Below are positions 23,893-34,510 of a stretch of DNA of 64,000 nucleotides, piece by piece. The position numbers were made by a program, and so were the translations under genes. This DNA comes from Limnanthes douglasii subsp. nivea (Eukaryota > Streptophyta > Magnoliopsida > Brassicales > Limnanthaceae). The notes below the pieces were generated by a model that ran no database searches, was not told the origin of the DNA, and saw nothing but the letters and a program-made list of their open reading frames with translations. Within the stretch, counting starts at the first letter, position 1. Every line of letters starts with the position of its first letter. The DNA lies in the NCBI GenBank assembly GCA_036936605.1, contig JAUPFV010000003.1:144182997-144246996 (forward strand). Reading direction: 5' to 3'.

Positions 23893-24565
23893 TGTTGGAA
23901 TATATTTATTCAATATATTTATAGACTAACAATAATTTGGACAGACATGCTAAATAAACATATTCGGTTATTGTCGTAAGAAAATCCAAATTAAAAGTAA
24001 TTGAGTTAATTATTTAATTAACTAAATTGAACCTATGGGTGAAAAGGCGTTATGGGCTCAAGTGTAGTAATCGGGTTGAATTTGGACACTATGATGAAGA
24101 GGGCCCAAATCTCAACACTTAAACCTGAATTAATAAATCACGGATATAAATTAAATTATCAATTTATCAGGTTATGGTCCCGGACAAAAAGAAGTAATAA
24201 AGGATGGGCTTTACAAAGTTGGCTTCACATTGTAAAGTCTCTAAATAAGGGGCTAGGTTTAGGTATTTCATCATCCTAAACTCTAATCAGAAATACGACC
24301 GCTTCTTTGAGTGTTTGGAAACCTTTTCCTTCTTCTCTAAATTGATTATGCAGATTTCTCAATTTCATAAACGGAATCGCTGGAGAACGTGAAATCGCTG
24401 AAGAACACAAAAGAAGAGAAGAGAATATTAGATCGATAGCAGCACGCAAACCCGTAAGTGTTCTTAGTTTTCTGTTATTGTATAGGTGAATCTAGAAAAG
24501 GGTTTAATAATTTTTTCGCGATTTGTTATATATTATTTGATGTGATTTCTAATAATATATATAAT
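23893..24565 (+). repeat. Copia-A 5' LTR
   Basis: Begins TGTTGGAATAT and aligns with 34929-35601 to its end near AATAATATAT. The end position is set by comparison with the 3' LTR, and the primer-binding site follows within two bases. Confidence 0.9.
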
Positions 24566-24566
24566 T

Positions 24567-24579
24567 TGGCATCAGAGCC
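24567..24579 (+). other. Primer-binding site of Copia-A
   Basis: TGGCATCAGAGCC follows the 5' LTR. It is one base off the common TGGTATCAGAGC site for initiator tRNA-Met of copia elements. Confidence 0.88.
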
Positions 24580-25034
24580 AAATTTACCCCTTTTGGATTT
24601 GGTAGAATAATCGAATTATGTAGATAAAAGTGCATGTTTTTATTCATCGTAAAGAATCTATGCCATTGGGATTATGCGTAAATTGAACTGGTTATGGCAT
24701 CGATTTGAGGATTGTATAAAAGCATGTTATGTGATTTATTCGTATTGATAAACATGTTTTATTATGAGTAAATTGCAATTACGATAGTTTGGGGATTTGT
24801 TTTCTCTCGGTTAAATTAGGGTTTATTGATGTTTGGTACTTTTTCTCTAGAAATTAGCATCAATTCAACCCTAAAATAACGAATAAAATCTGAACTATTG
24901 GGATAGTGGCTTATCGACGCCTTAACCATGATGTTAACGATGATCGAAGGCTGTCCAACGATGAACACCGTAACCTGCGCAAGAAATAGGAACAGTAAAC
25001 ATACCCAAACGATAGTAACAACATCATTGTTGTA

Positions 25035-25262
25035 GGCTAGGAGCGGCAACACTAATGTAAATATATTTGCGGCAGTAGATGCTGCAGGCTGAGCTCGCCC
25101 AGGACCTGCAACACTAATGCAAATATATTTACAAGAGTAGATGTTGCAGGGTGGGCCCGCCCAGGATCTGGAGCACTACTACAAATAACATTGCAACAGG
25201 GCATGCTGCAGGCTGGGCCCGCTCAGGACCTGCAACACTGCTGCAATTTGCAACAATAGGTC
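25035..25262 (+). repeat. 62-bp GC-rich tandem repeat in Copia-A leader
   Basis: About three and a half copies of a 62-bp unit (starts near 25035 partial, 25081, 25143, 25205). Each holds GCAGGCTGGGCCCGCTCAGG or a close variant followed by ACCTGCAACAC, which can fold back on itself (CAGGTCC against GGGCCC/CCTG words). It is strikingly G+C-rich within an A+T-rich leader. In retroelements the leader carries packaging and dimerisation signals; such a role here is only a guess. Confidence 0.75.
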
Positions 25263-25857
25263 TGTGGAAGGTCGAAAAAAATATTTTTTTGTTTTTTTAT
25301 CTTTTATTTTTTTAATTAATTGCATTATTGATTTAGAATATTTGAAGTAGATTATTTCATAACTATGAGGTGTTTAGTTGTATGTTTATTTGCTAAGTAA
25401 ATTGTATGTACGTGAATGATTAAATGGCGATGCATGATTAAGGTTTCGCAGATCGGTAGGTGAAACTAAGAAATTAATTTCATCGGCCCTCCATAAGGTT
25501 AAAATTAATTTTTTTATGGATCATAGGCTTCGAAAGGTTCGGAGATTAATTTAAATTCAAATATTACCGGCTCTCCGGAAGGTTCACGTTTGGGTTTAAA
25601 TTAATCATGAACGGGAGAAAATTACTGAAAATAGTCGTTGTGTTGATTTTAATTTTAAGTAAATGACATCAGCCCTCACGAAATGTCTCATTGGTATTTA
25701 GAAAATTAAAATAATGATGATGCTATTTTTTTCTCAAACTCATATAATTGCATGTTAGTATGATTTGCCTTCCAGTATCTATTACCAATGAATTTTATGT
25801 TTTACATGTATTTGCCATGTTCATGCATATGTTTTTAGTTATATGTGAAGATTCTAA

Positions 25858-28800
25858 ATGTGCTTTGTGTTGTTTGTTCTTATTATAGTATCCATTAGTT
25901 ATAATTTATTGGGGAATTGTCCACCGATGTTGGATGTTCGGACTTCCAATTGTGGAAGGAAGAAATGTTGTTGTTTTTATCTATACATGATTACGACTAT
26001 GCATTGTCAACTCACAATCCATCCCTCCTTAGTTTGGAAAGTACACCGGATGAAACTAAGGTTGATTAAAAGTGGGAGAGGTCAAATAAGTTATGCATGG
26101 CGCTTTTGTTACATGGGATACTAGTAGCATTGCGTGGGGCTATCCCTAAAGGTGTTACCATTGCATTTGTCTTTCTCATGGAGATTGAGAAACTCTTTGC
26201 CAAAAATGAGATGGTAGAGATGCAGCGTTTGCTCATCGAACTAACTACCAAACAAGTATAATGGCAAAGGTAAAATTCGGGAGCACATTCTTGGAATGTC
26301 GATGATTGGCCAAAAATTAAAGGCAGTCGGTTTAGACTTACATGAGGAATGCATAGTGGGATTCACATTTCATTCGCTGCCAGACCGTTTTAAGTAATTT
26401 TAGTCCACCTATAATTGCATGCAAGAAAAGTTGAATATCAATGAGTTGATTTCCCACGCTGCACAGGAGGAGGAAAGACTTAAAGGCACAACGTCTGAGG
26501 CTAATGTGATTACAACAACAAATAGGGCAGGACCTAAGCGGAAAGCAGATGGCAAAGGACCAGGTCAAGGTCCGGTGAAGAAGAAAAAGGCTGAGGAATA
26601 GCCTGCAGGTCGATACTTTTTTCTACAAAGAGAAAGGACATCTTAAGAAGGATTATGAGAAACATCGGGCTTATATGATAAGCAAAGGTACTCCCACATC
26701 TTTGGTTGTTTCAGAAAGTAATATAGTTTCTGTGAAAATAAAAACTTGGTGGGTTGCTTCGGTTGTAACAACTCATGCTTGTGTTTCTTTGCAAGCTACG
26801 TCCAAGAGCAGGATGCTAAATGAGGATGAAAGATCCATTTTTATGGCAGACGAGAGCTCGTGTGATGTTTTAGCTATTTCTGATTTTTCTTTAAAACTTT
26901 CCACTGGACATGTATTATTTTTAGAGAATGTAATGTATGTTCCCACCTTTCAAAGGAACTTAACTTATTTTCTATTTTTAGACTTGCAAGGTTACTCTTG
27001 TCTGATGGGAAACAATTGTTTTACACTCTCTCTAAATAATATGATTGTTGGAAATGGAAATTTAATTAAAGAGGATAATTTGTATTTGTTGAATACTATT
27101 AATAATCACAATATTTCTATGAATACACAACGTATACCAAAAAACATTACTAAATATGAAAAATCTTCTAAATTGTGGCACAAACGGTTAGGTCACATAT
27201 CCAAAGTTAAGATAAACAAGCTTGTTGCTGAAGGTTTATTAGGTCTCCTTGATTACTATGACTTTGGTATATGTGTTGAGTATATCAAAGGAAAACAAAC
27301 CATACTTAAAAGGTTAGGAGCATATAGAGCGAAAGAAGTCCTAGAGTTGATACATACCGACATCTGTCGACCGTTTCCACAAGAATCGTGGAACGGGCAG
27401 TGATACTTTATATCATTCATCAACGACTAATCTCATTTCGGTTACCTCTATCTTGTTCATGAAAAGTCTGAGGCCTTGGACAAGTTCATAGCTTTTAAAA
27501 CCGAGGTTGAGAAATAACTTGGTAAAAGCATTAAGACCGTTAAATCTGACTGTGGTTGTGAATACTATGGTAGATATGACGGATCGGGCAAACAACGTCC
27601 AGGACCCTTTGCACAGTACCTAGAGAAGTGTGGAATAGTCCCTAAATACACTATTCCCAGTTCACCTCGCATGAACGATGTATCTGAGAGACGGAATCAA
27701 ACACTAAAAGATATGGTTAAAAGCATGATAAGTCACTCATCTCTACCATTATCTCTCTAGGGGGGAAGCCATCAAATGTGTCGCTTATATACTCAATCAA
27801 GTACCACAAAGGCTACTGTTAGGACTCCATATGAGCTTTAGAACGGGCGTAGACCTAATTTAAAGCATCTGCATGTGTGGTGTTGTCCAGATCAGGCGAG
27901 GCCTTACGAACCTCAAGAAAAAAAACTTGACCAAAAAATAGTTAGCTGTTTCTTCATAGGTTATTCCAAACATTCCAGAGGGTTTAAGTTTTATGATTCT
28001 CTCATTGGTACAATATTTGAGACAAGAACGACCAAGTTTCTTGAGGATGTTGAGTTTGGGGGAAGAATAAGGGAATATATGTTGATTTTAAGGAAGAATA
28101 CACACTGATTCATGAAGGTTTTAATAGGGATACTGAGTTATCTTAAGATTGGGTTGTAATGCCAATCATTTCGGTCCCATTAGAACAAGATAATCCTCAA
28201 ATTAACACTGATACTCCACTTGAGGGTTCTTACCACGATATATGATCCAGGTAGAACAAGAGGAACCTCAAGATAATCTTCCACAAGGGAATCAAAATGA
28301 CATCGCTCATAATAATCAAACTCTACCTCCTCAAGAAAGGAAACAAGAGGAAATAGTGCCATTAAGCATGTCTACTAGAGAAAAAAAGAGTATTATAGGT
28401 CCAAAATGTATAATATATCTTCAGGAGCATGATGAGTTATGTGCTAGAACTGTAGATGATCCATCATCCTACAAACAGCCCATGACAAGATTTGAATCTC
28501 AAAAGTGGATTGACGATATGAAAGAAGAATATAAATCAATGCAAGATAATGCAGTATGGGATCTTGTCCCATCACCTGAAGGGAAAAAGGCAATTGGTTG
28601 TAAATGGGTTTACAAAAACAAACACGACTCCCTGGGTAATATGGAAAGACATAAAGCATGTCTTGTAAGGAAAGGTTATACTCAGTGTAAACAGATTGAT
28701 TTTAAAGAAACCTTCGCCCCGGTATCGATGAAGGATTCCTTTAGAACAATCATGGCATTAGTTGCACATTTTGACCCTGAGTTTCATCAGATGGATGTTA

Positions 28801-30034
28801 AGACCGCTTTTCTCAATTGTAATATTGAGGAAACGATCTATATGGTACAACCAGAACACTTTGTAGAAGTGACTCGAAAGATCTGGTTTGCAGTCTTAAC
28901 AAATCCATTTATGGGCTTAAACAAGCCTTTCGTCAATGGTATCACAAATTCCTTGAGGTGATTGTCGGTTATGACTTTGAGATCAACTCGGTTGAGGATT
29001 GTGTGTATCACAAGTTCAATGGGATTAATTTAATATTTCTTATATTATATATGGATGACATATTGCTTGCCTCGAACAATAAGGAATTGTTACACACTAC
29101 AAAATTATTTTTATCAGACAAGTTTGATATGAAGGATGTTGGTGATGCCAGATTTGTGTTAGGAATCCATATACATCGAGATCGTTCTCGTGGTATTCTT
29201 GGATTATCACAAACAGCATACCTTAAAATCGTATTACAACGTTACGGATTGGGAGATTGCAAACCCCTAAATACCCATATAGCAAAGGGTGACCGACTTA
29301 GTCTGAGTCAATGGCGTACGACAAAACTTGAGATTGAGGAAATGAAAATGGTCCCTTATGCTTCAGTAGTTAAGAGTTTAATGTATGCTCAAGTTTGTAC
29401 TAGGCCAGACATTGGCTTTGCTATAAATATGTTTGGGAGATATGTTTTTAAACACGTAATGGATCATTGGTAAGCAGTTAAAAGAGTAATCTGATATCTG
29501 CAAGGAACAAAGGGGCACATGTTGACATATAGGAAGTCGGATAAATTGGAGATCATTGGGTATTCCGACTCGAATTTATGTAGATGCGCAGACACATTAA
29601 AAAGCACGTCAGGCAACATATTCTTATTGGCTGGAGGTGCAATATCCTGGAAAAGTATAAAGCAAACACGTATTGTATCGTCCACCATGACAGCAGAATT
29701 TGTTGCATGCTCTGAGGCATCAAACCAGGCACTGTGGCTGTGGAATTTTGTTACTGGATTATGCATTATACAAGGGATAGAAGGTCTCATGAGGTTATGT
29801 TGCGATAACAATTTTGCAGTGCAGTACTCTAACATCAACACGAGCTCATATAAATCCAAACACATAGACATAAAGTTTATGTCTATTTAAAAAACAGTAC
29901 AGATGGGTCAGATAAGTATAGAGCACATCGGTACAACCTCCATGATAGCAGATCCCCTAACAAATGTGGTTTTGCCTAAGGTTTTCCAGGGACACACCAT
30001 CAGTATGGATGTAGTTGATTTAGAGGATTCTTAG
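25858..30034 (+). pseudogene. Copia-A gag-pol polyprotein
   Basis: Gag begins near 25885 (LLGNCPPMLD segment) and runs in shifting frames to about 26600. The zinc knuckle at about 26620-26665 has lost three ligands; two of them now read Tyr (FFY and KDY where Cys is expected). The protease motif at about 26745 reads WWVASVVTTH, so the catalytic Asp is gone. Next come the pre-integrase segment LWHKRLGHISK (27175), integrase pieces IHTDICRPF (27350), VKSDCGCEYYG (27540) and SERRNQTLKDM (27690), and the reverse transcriptase from 28480 with CKWVYKNKHD, HQMDVKTAFLN and palm box YMDD at about 29050. RNase H (29519-29890) keeps GYSDSN and SKHIDIK. More than ten stops or shifts make it inactive. Confidence 0.85.
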
Positions 30035-30106
30035 TTTCAGTGTGAGAGTTTGTAATAGGATCTAATGTTATATTTTGCAGTATTGTGCACATTAAAGTTT
30101 ATTGCA

Positions 30107-30107
30107 A

Positions 30108-30144
<37 letters not shown>
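30107..30144. repeat. (AT)n microsatellite
   Basis: About 38 bp of alternating A and T, interrupted once by GT. It lies in the 3' untranslated part of Copia-A between the RNase H stop and the nested element. Confidence 0.9.
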
Positions 30145-30374
30145 GCTTGGAAATATTTATTGATATTTGTACTATGTTGGATCTCCAAAGGTAGGAACCA
30201 TTTAAGAGTATATATGTACAATTACAAACCATATTACTCTTAGGGCACGCTTCATAATTGCCCCAAGTAATTGATTGATAATGGTAATGTGATTACTGCT
30301 GCATCCTATTGTTCACATTACGGGAAAGAGGTCTTTAGTCCTGAATTGTTATCAGTCATCTGCGGGGTTGTACC

Positions 30375-30702
30375 TGATGATGAAAAATATCAAAAACGAA
30401 AAGATAATTGAAATATATAAAAAAGGAAAAGTTCGAAAGATCCACAAGAAAATACCCTCACTGAAACCCTAGCAAAAATGATCTCCTTCCCCTTTTTAAG
30501 AAAAGAACAGTTAGCTTGTATAGCAATTGTTGTGGGCTTTTTGGCCTATTGAGCCATTGGACTTAAACAATTGGTCCATTAGAGGCTAATTCATCCCACA
30601 AACTTACTAAGTAAAAACATATTTACTTCTTATTACAAAGTACATATTGGTTAAATATTCCAAAAATCTGACTTGCGAATCGAATAAATTCTTCCCTCAT
30701 CA
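30375..30702 (-). repeat. 3' LTR of nested element
   Basis: 328 bp, TGATGATG...CCTCATCA on the plus strand. Five substitutions separate it from 34511-34838. On the element's strand it follows a polypurine-like tract (30703-30715). Confidence 0.95.
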
Positions 30703-30861
30703 GTAGCCCCCTAGTCCTTGCGAAGAATTCTAAGGAAGGACTAGTTTTGTCACTACTTCAGATTTTACTTGTTCCTTATTTGTAGCCCCCCAATCGTTGC
30801 GAAGAATTCTGAGAGATGAGTAATTTTGGCGCTGCTTCAAATGTTACCTGTAAAAACATAA

Positions 30862-31445
30862 AATGTCTTGGCCAACAGATGTAGACCAACAAATGTAGGA
30901 AATATAGACCAACAAATGTTAGAAGATCCATCAGATCCAAAATAATAAATTTTGAGTGTTGACCAACTAATGTTGGAAGATCCTTCGGAATAACAAATCT
31001 CATATGTTGACCAACTAATAGTTGGAAAGATGTAGACCAACAGATGTAGGAAATGTAGACCAACAAATGTCAGAAGATCCATCAGATCCAAAATAATAAA
31101 TTTTGAGTGTTGACCAACTAATGTTGGAAGATCCTTCGGATCCAAAATAACAAATCTCATATGTTGACCAACTAATAGTTGGAAGATCATTTTGATCTAA
31201 AATAATGAACTTCGAATGTTGACCAATTAAAATTGGAAGATCCATTAGATCCAAAATAATAATGAATTTTAATTGTTGACCAATTAAAATTGGAAGATCC
31301 CTTAGATTCAAAATAATAATGAATTTCAAATGTTGACCAATTAAAATTGGAAGATCCCTTAGATCCAAAATAATAATAAATTTCAAATGTTGACCAACTA
31401 CTGTTGGAAGATCCTTTAGATCCAAAATAATAATGAATTTCAACA
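30862..31445 (-). repeat. Minisatellite with CCAACTAATNGTTGG core
   Basis: About ten units of roughly 58 bp. Each holds TTGACCAA(C/T)TAA...TTGGAAGATCC and then a palindromic GATCC(A/T)...GATC word and AAAATAAT. The TTGACCAATTAAAATTGG part is nearly self-complementary. A higher-order duplication of about 165 bp is visible (30862-31026 against 31027-31190). Frames remain open through the repeat on the minus strand, but this is a by-product of the repeat and not evidence for a protein. Confidence 0.85.
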
Positions 31446-31609
31446 TATAAAAATACTGTATTTGTGGCAGTCAATACCAGATTGGATACAAGGCATGTGT
31501 GAATCTTTAGTAACAGACCATAAGAGATAGCATAGCAGCAAAGAGTTATGCAACAAGATCAGAAAAAGGCATGTAAACTACCACCAAACACAAATAAGTT
31601 CCAACAATT

Positions 31610-31682
31610 GGGCATTTGGTCTAGTGGTATGATTCTCGCTTTGGGTGCAAGAGGTCCCGAGAATCGATTCTCGGAATGCCCC
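31610..31682 (+). tRNA. tRNA-Pro(UGG)-like gene, probably a pseudogene
   Basis: Acceptor GGGCATT pairs with AATGCCC, the D-arm region GGTCTAGTGGT is typical, and the anticodon loop TTTGGGT gives UGG at 31642-31644, matching plant tRNA-Pro. Two defects: the anticodon stem CTCGC/GCAAG has one mismatch, and the T loop reads AATCGATT instead of the usual TTCGATT, which adds one base and alters the internal promoter B box. It lies inside the nested LTR element, antisense to it. Expression is doubtful. Confidence 0.75.
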
Positions 31683-31758
31683 ATTAAGAATTATATTATA
31701 TTATATTTTAAATTCTCTATCATATTATATTTTACGTAGAAGGATAAAACAATCATTT

Positions 31759-31836
31759 CCTTTATTCAACTAATGATATTAAATACATACCTATTGTCCT
31801 TTATTCAACTCATGATATTAAATACATACCTATTTT
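31759..31836. repeat. Short tandem duplication in nested element
   Basis: Two copies, about 38 bp apart, of CCTTTATTCAACTAATGATA-type sequence followed by TTAAATACATACCTATT. They lie between the tRNA-like gene and the BRCT fragment. Confidence 0.75.
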
Positions 31837-31875
31837 CTAAAAAAAATTGATGTGTTTGGCCAGTGTGAGCTTCTG

Positions 31876-33095
31876 CTATCTACTTAAAGCATACCAAATT
31901 GATGGCATCAAAGTGCATATGCTACCATCAAAACACTTCTTCGAGGAGAGAACAACAGGGAAATGCTGACAGTCGGATTTTAAATGTCTCTTCTTAGTTG
32001 ATGTCAAAGATGGAGAGGGAATATCTCTAAGAAGCGTACCACCATGTCTTCGTATAAGTCCTTCAATTTCCTTTTCTCTTTGCCTCGATAATCTTGTAAG
32101 CAGAAATTCTATACCCTGAAATATTAGATTTCTAAGGTGTTTTTCATTGGTTGCTAGACACCTTCTCAACCCCAGCACTTGGAAATCAGGCTGTGAGATG
32201 GATATTTTCTTTCTTTTACTCCATTCAGCAGTATAATCTGAATGCGAAGGCAGTTCAACATCAACTTCTGCAAAATGAACTCGCTTTTTAACTGAAATCT
32301 ATATATCAAAGGGATTGGTTTCCTCCGACTGTAACTTCTGATAACTTTTACAGTTTCGCTGCTCGACTACTATTTCGTGTGGAGCATGCAACTCAACCCT
32401 GCCTTTAGCAAGTTCATCCGATTTGTTTTCAACTCTGGATGTTTCTGCAGCGCATGGACTCTTGAAAACAATAGAATCGTCATTTTTATTACTGTCACTA
32501 CCATCGGCACACTCAGCTATGGACATCATAGTTTTAAATCTCTCCAGAGAAAGCTTGTGGCAATATGATCAGGCATGAGTTTGCTATAATTCTTCAAAGA
32601 GGTTAACTGTCGTCGAACAAATAATTCTGCACAGTCTACAGCAATGATGGGCATAGTTCGCTCATCCACACGAATTAACTGAGCATCTATATTAGATGGC
32701 TTTTGGAGACTCTCCATTCTATCCTTCAATGCGGAGCCAACGCAGCTTCCAGCATCAACGTCTTTAATCTTCTGGCTTAAGACTGGAGGTGAACTATTAC
32801 CCTCCGGACTGACGCTACAAGGGACAACAGAACTAAGAGGATCGAAGCCGGAGAGATTAGAATAACTCGCTTCTTGGCTTATGGAAAGTACATCATCAGC
32901 TTTTTCAACAAAGTTCAAAGAAGTTATACTACAGCGCAAATCCAACTCGTGACCAACTTCATGTTTCTGTGCAAATGAATATTTATCTTGAGCGATATCT
33001 GCAGATTCTAATAGAAAGCTAGTCTCCTGAAGAAAAGGCTTTAATATGCCTTTTGCATTACCCGGTTTTAAGCATTTGGGAGAAGTGATATCAAC
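31876..33095 (-). pseudogene. Captured fragment of a BRCT-domain (DNA-repair type) gene
   Basis: On the minus strand, a long frame from about 33095 to 32526, a shifted piece to 32290, and a third piece 32260-31876 form one protein. The last piece carries the first half of a BRCT fold, with IEFLLTRLSRQREKEIEGLI, then RRHGGTLLRDIPSP and FPVVLSSKK. This order matches plant BRCT proteins annotated as DNA-repair related (the Arabidopsis AT3G21480 type, from memory). The upstream part is Ser-rich and without a known domain. After SSKK the similarity stops, so the BRCT domain is incomplete. The fragment is joined to the MYB fragment in the same orientation. One frameshift near 32530 and one stop near 32298 break it. 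Confidence 0.65.
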
Positions 33096-33347
33096 ATGTG
33101 CAACCATCCGTGCCCATTTATTCCCCATCTTGGCATGGTGTTCAATGATCAGCTGTTCTTCTTCTTGGCTAAATGCCCATTTCTTCAAGTTCGGCCTTAA
33201 GCGATTTACCCATCGCAGTCTGTAGCTTTTACCGCAACGCGAGAGGCCAAAGTGCTTCTACACAGCATTCCAATTTCCCTCCCCGTGCTGCCTGACATAC
33301 TCGATTAAAATTGCATCTTCAGAAGACGTCCAAGGTCCCTTCTTCAT
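33096..33347 (-). pseudogene. Captured R2R3-MYB fragment, GAMYB type
   Basis: From ATG 33347-33345 the frame reads a complete R2 repeat ([31 protein letters not shown]; all three Trp present) and the start of R3 (AFSQEEEQLIIEHHAKMGNK, WARM). These blocks are hallmarks of the gibberellin-related GAMYB subgroup (Arabidopsis MYB33/65/101). A TAG at 33260-33258 replaces a conserved Gln codon in R2. R3 stops after WARMVAHV; its DNA-recognition helix is missing and BRCT-gene sequence follows. In GAMYB genes I recall an intron near this point, so the join may fall at an exon boundary. As it stands it could not encode a DNA-binding MYB. Confidence 0.8.
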
Positions 33348-33390
33348 AACAACTCCTTTCCCTGATCTTCTACGTTCAACAGTGCGGAAT

Positions 33391-33842
33391 TTAATCAACC
33401 ATCAAGGTAAAACCTTTTCTACCGTCTGTCACCATGTAGTGCGCGTAATCGAAATCCATAGCCGCTCGATTCAGTATGAATCTGTCCAAGTTCTCTTTCG
33501 AAGGCCTTCTGGTGAGAAAGAGTTGGTCTTCAAGTAAATTTCTAGATCTGGGAATCATGTGTGAAGGACTTGGATATCGCAAAACTAGTTTGCTGTATAC
33601 CAATTTTGGAGGAGCGGAAAGAACTTCAGCCTCAATAATACTCTTTTTCATCACTGTGAAGTAGTTCATCTGCTTCTTCAATTGTTTCGGTAGTCACAGG
33701 AGGTCCACCGAAACTCATAGGATTGTACTCCAATAACGTAGCTTTGTCGAACTCATAGTCAGATTCTCTTCTTGCATTGATTCGTTTCTCAAATAGGCGA
33801 ACGGGGTTAGGCCCTTCTAAACACGAGGCATAAACTATAGAT
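33391..33842 (-). pseudogene. Captured exon of an unrecognised plant gene
   Basis: On the minus strand TTTATTACAG|AT at 33843/33842 is a good splice acceptor. It opens into a frame with SCLEGPNPVRLFEKR, DYEFDKATLLEYNPMSFGG and [13 protein letters not shown] shift near 33670 leads into a second open stretch down to 33391. I cannot name the gene. Upstream (33850-34500) the element holds intron-like A/T-rich sequence and a further short coding-like stretch near 34480-34250. Confidence 0.45.
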
Positions 33843-34492
33843 CTGTAATAAACCCAACAAATATACTCATTTATGTTACTTCGACTACATATACAAATCC
33901 ATTATATCGAACAAAAAAAAAATGATCTACCCCAGTTGCGCATTACTTTTATCCAAACTTATATTATAATGTAACTCCTATACATTAATTTCCAAAACCT
34001 AAAACCCAGTAAACCAAGAAACACAAGCTAATACAAACTAGCAAGAACAAATCGCAACACTACAGTGAGTGAGAGCAGTAACTTATTAAATTAAAAGCAC
34101 TAAAACCCAAAACCCAGTCCGATTCAACTTAAAACATCAACGTTAAAACACCAGCAAACACGAAACTAAGATTTTTTTTTTAAACAATAGATCCTGCAAA
34201 ATTGTTAGATGAATCAAGAAATATTATAAACAAAGAGAGAATAGCGAGCAGTGGTGTGTCCAAAATTGTTCAGAGAGAATAGCAAGAATGATCGTCGTTA
34301 AAGCTTGGGTTCGAAAGGGAGAGGTTGTGGTGGTTGGCGATGGCCATGGCGAGAAGGCCGATGGAGCTTTGGCTCTCTCGAAGGCGAGTTTGAGTACATA
34401 GCAGCGAGTCAGAGGGTAATCCTTTAGGATTCGATTGATAAAAACGATGCTCGTAACGGTTTTGGATATGTAATCCGGGTACCGGTCATATT

Positions 34493-34508
34493 CCCACAGA
34501 CGGCGCCA
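34493..34508 (-). other. Primer-binding site of nested element
   Basis: On the minus strand TGGCGCCGTCTGTGGG lies two bases inside the LTR at 34511. This site is typical of plant Ty3/gypsy elements and differs from the copia site, so the element is a gypsy derivative inserted in a copia element. Confidence 0.85.
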
Positions 34509-34510
34509 TT

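Noticed and set aside
23663..24279. A gene made of the frames at 23663-23929 and 24052-24279
   Set aside because: Both run through the 5' LTR of Copia-A, whose ends are fixed by LTR comparison and TSD; only the part before 23893 can be host sequence.
30107..30144. (AT)n tract as a regulatory element
   Set aside because: A simple microsatellite in the 3' part of a dead element; nothing further supports a role.
30776..31474. Long open frames with repeated DLPILIGQHLKFII-type peptides on the minus strand
   Set aside because: They follow the unit of the minisatellite and are open in several phases; no start context or domain supports a protein.
33096..33347. Functional MYB transcription factor gene
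   Set aside because: An in-frame TAG lies in R2 and the R3 recognition helix is missing.
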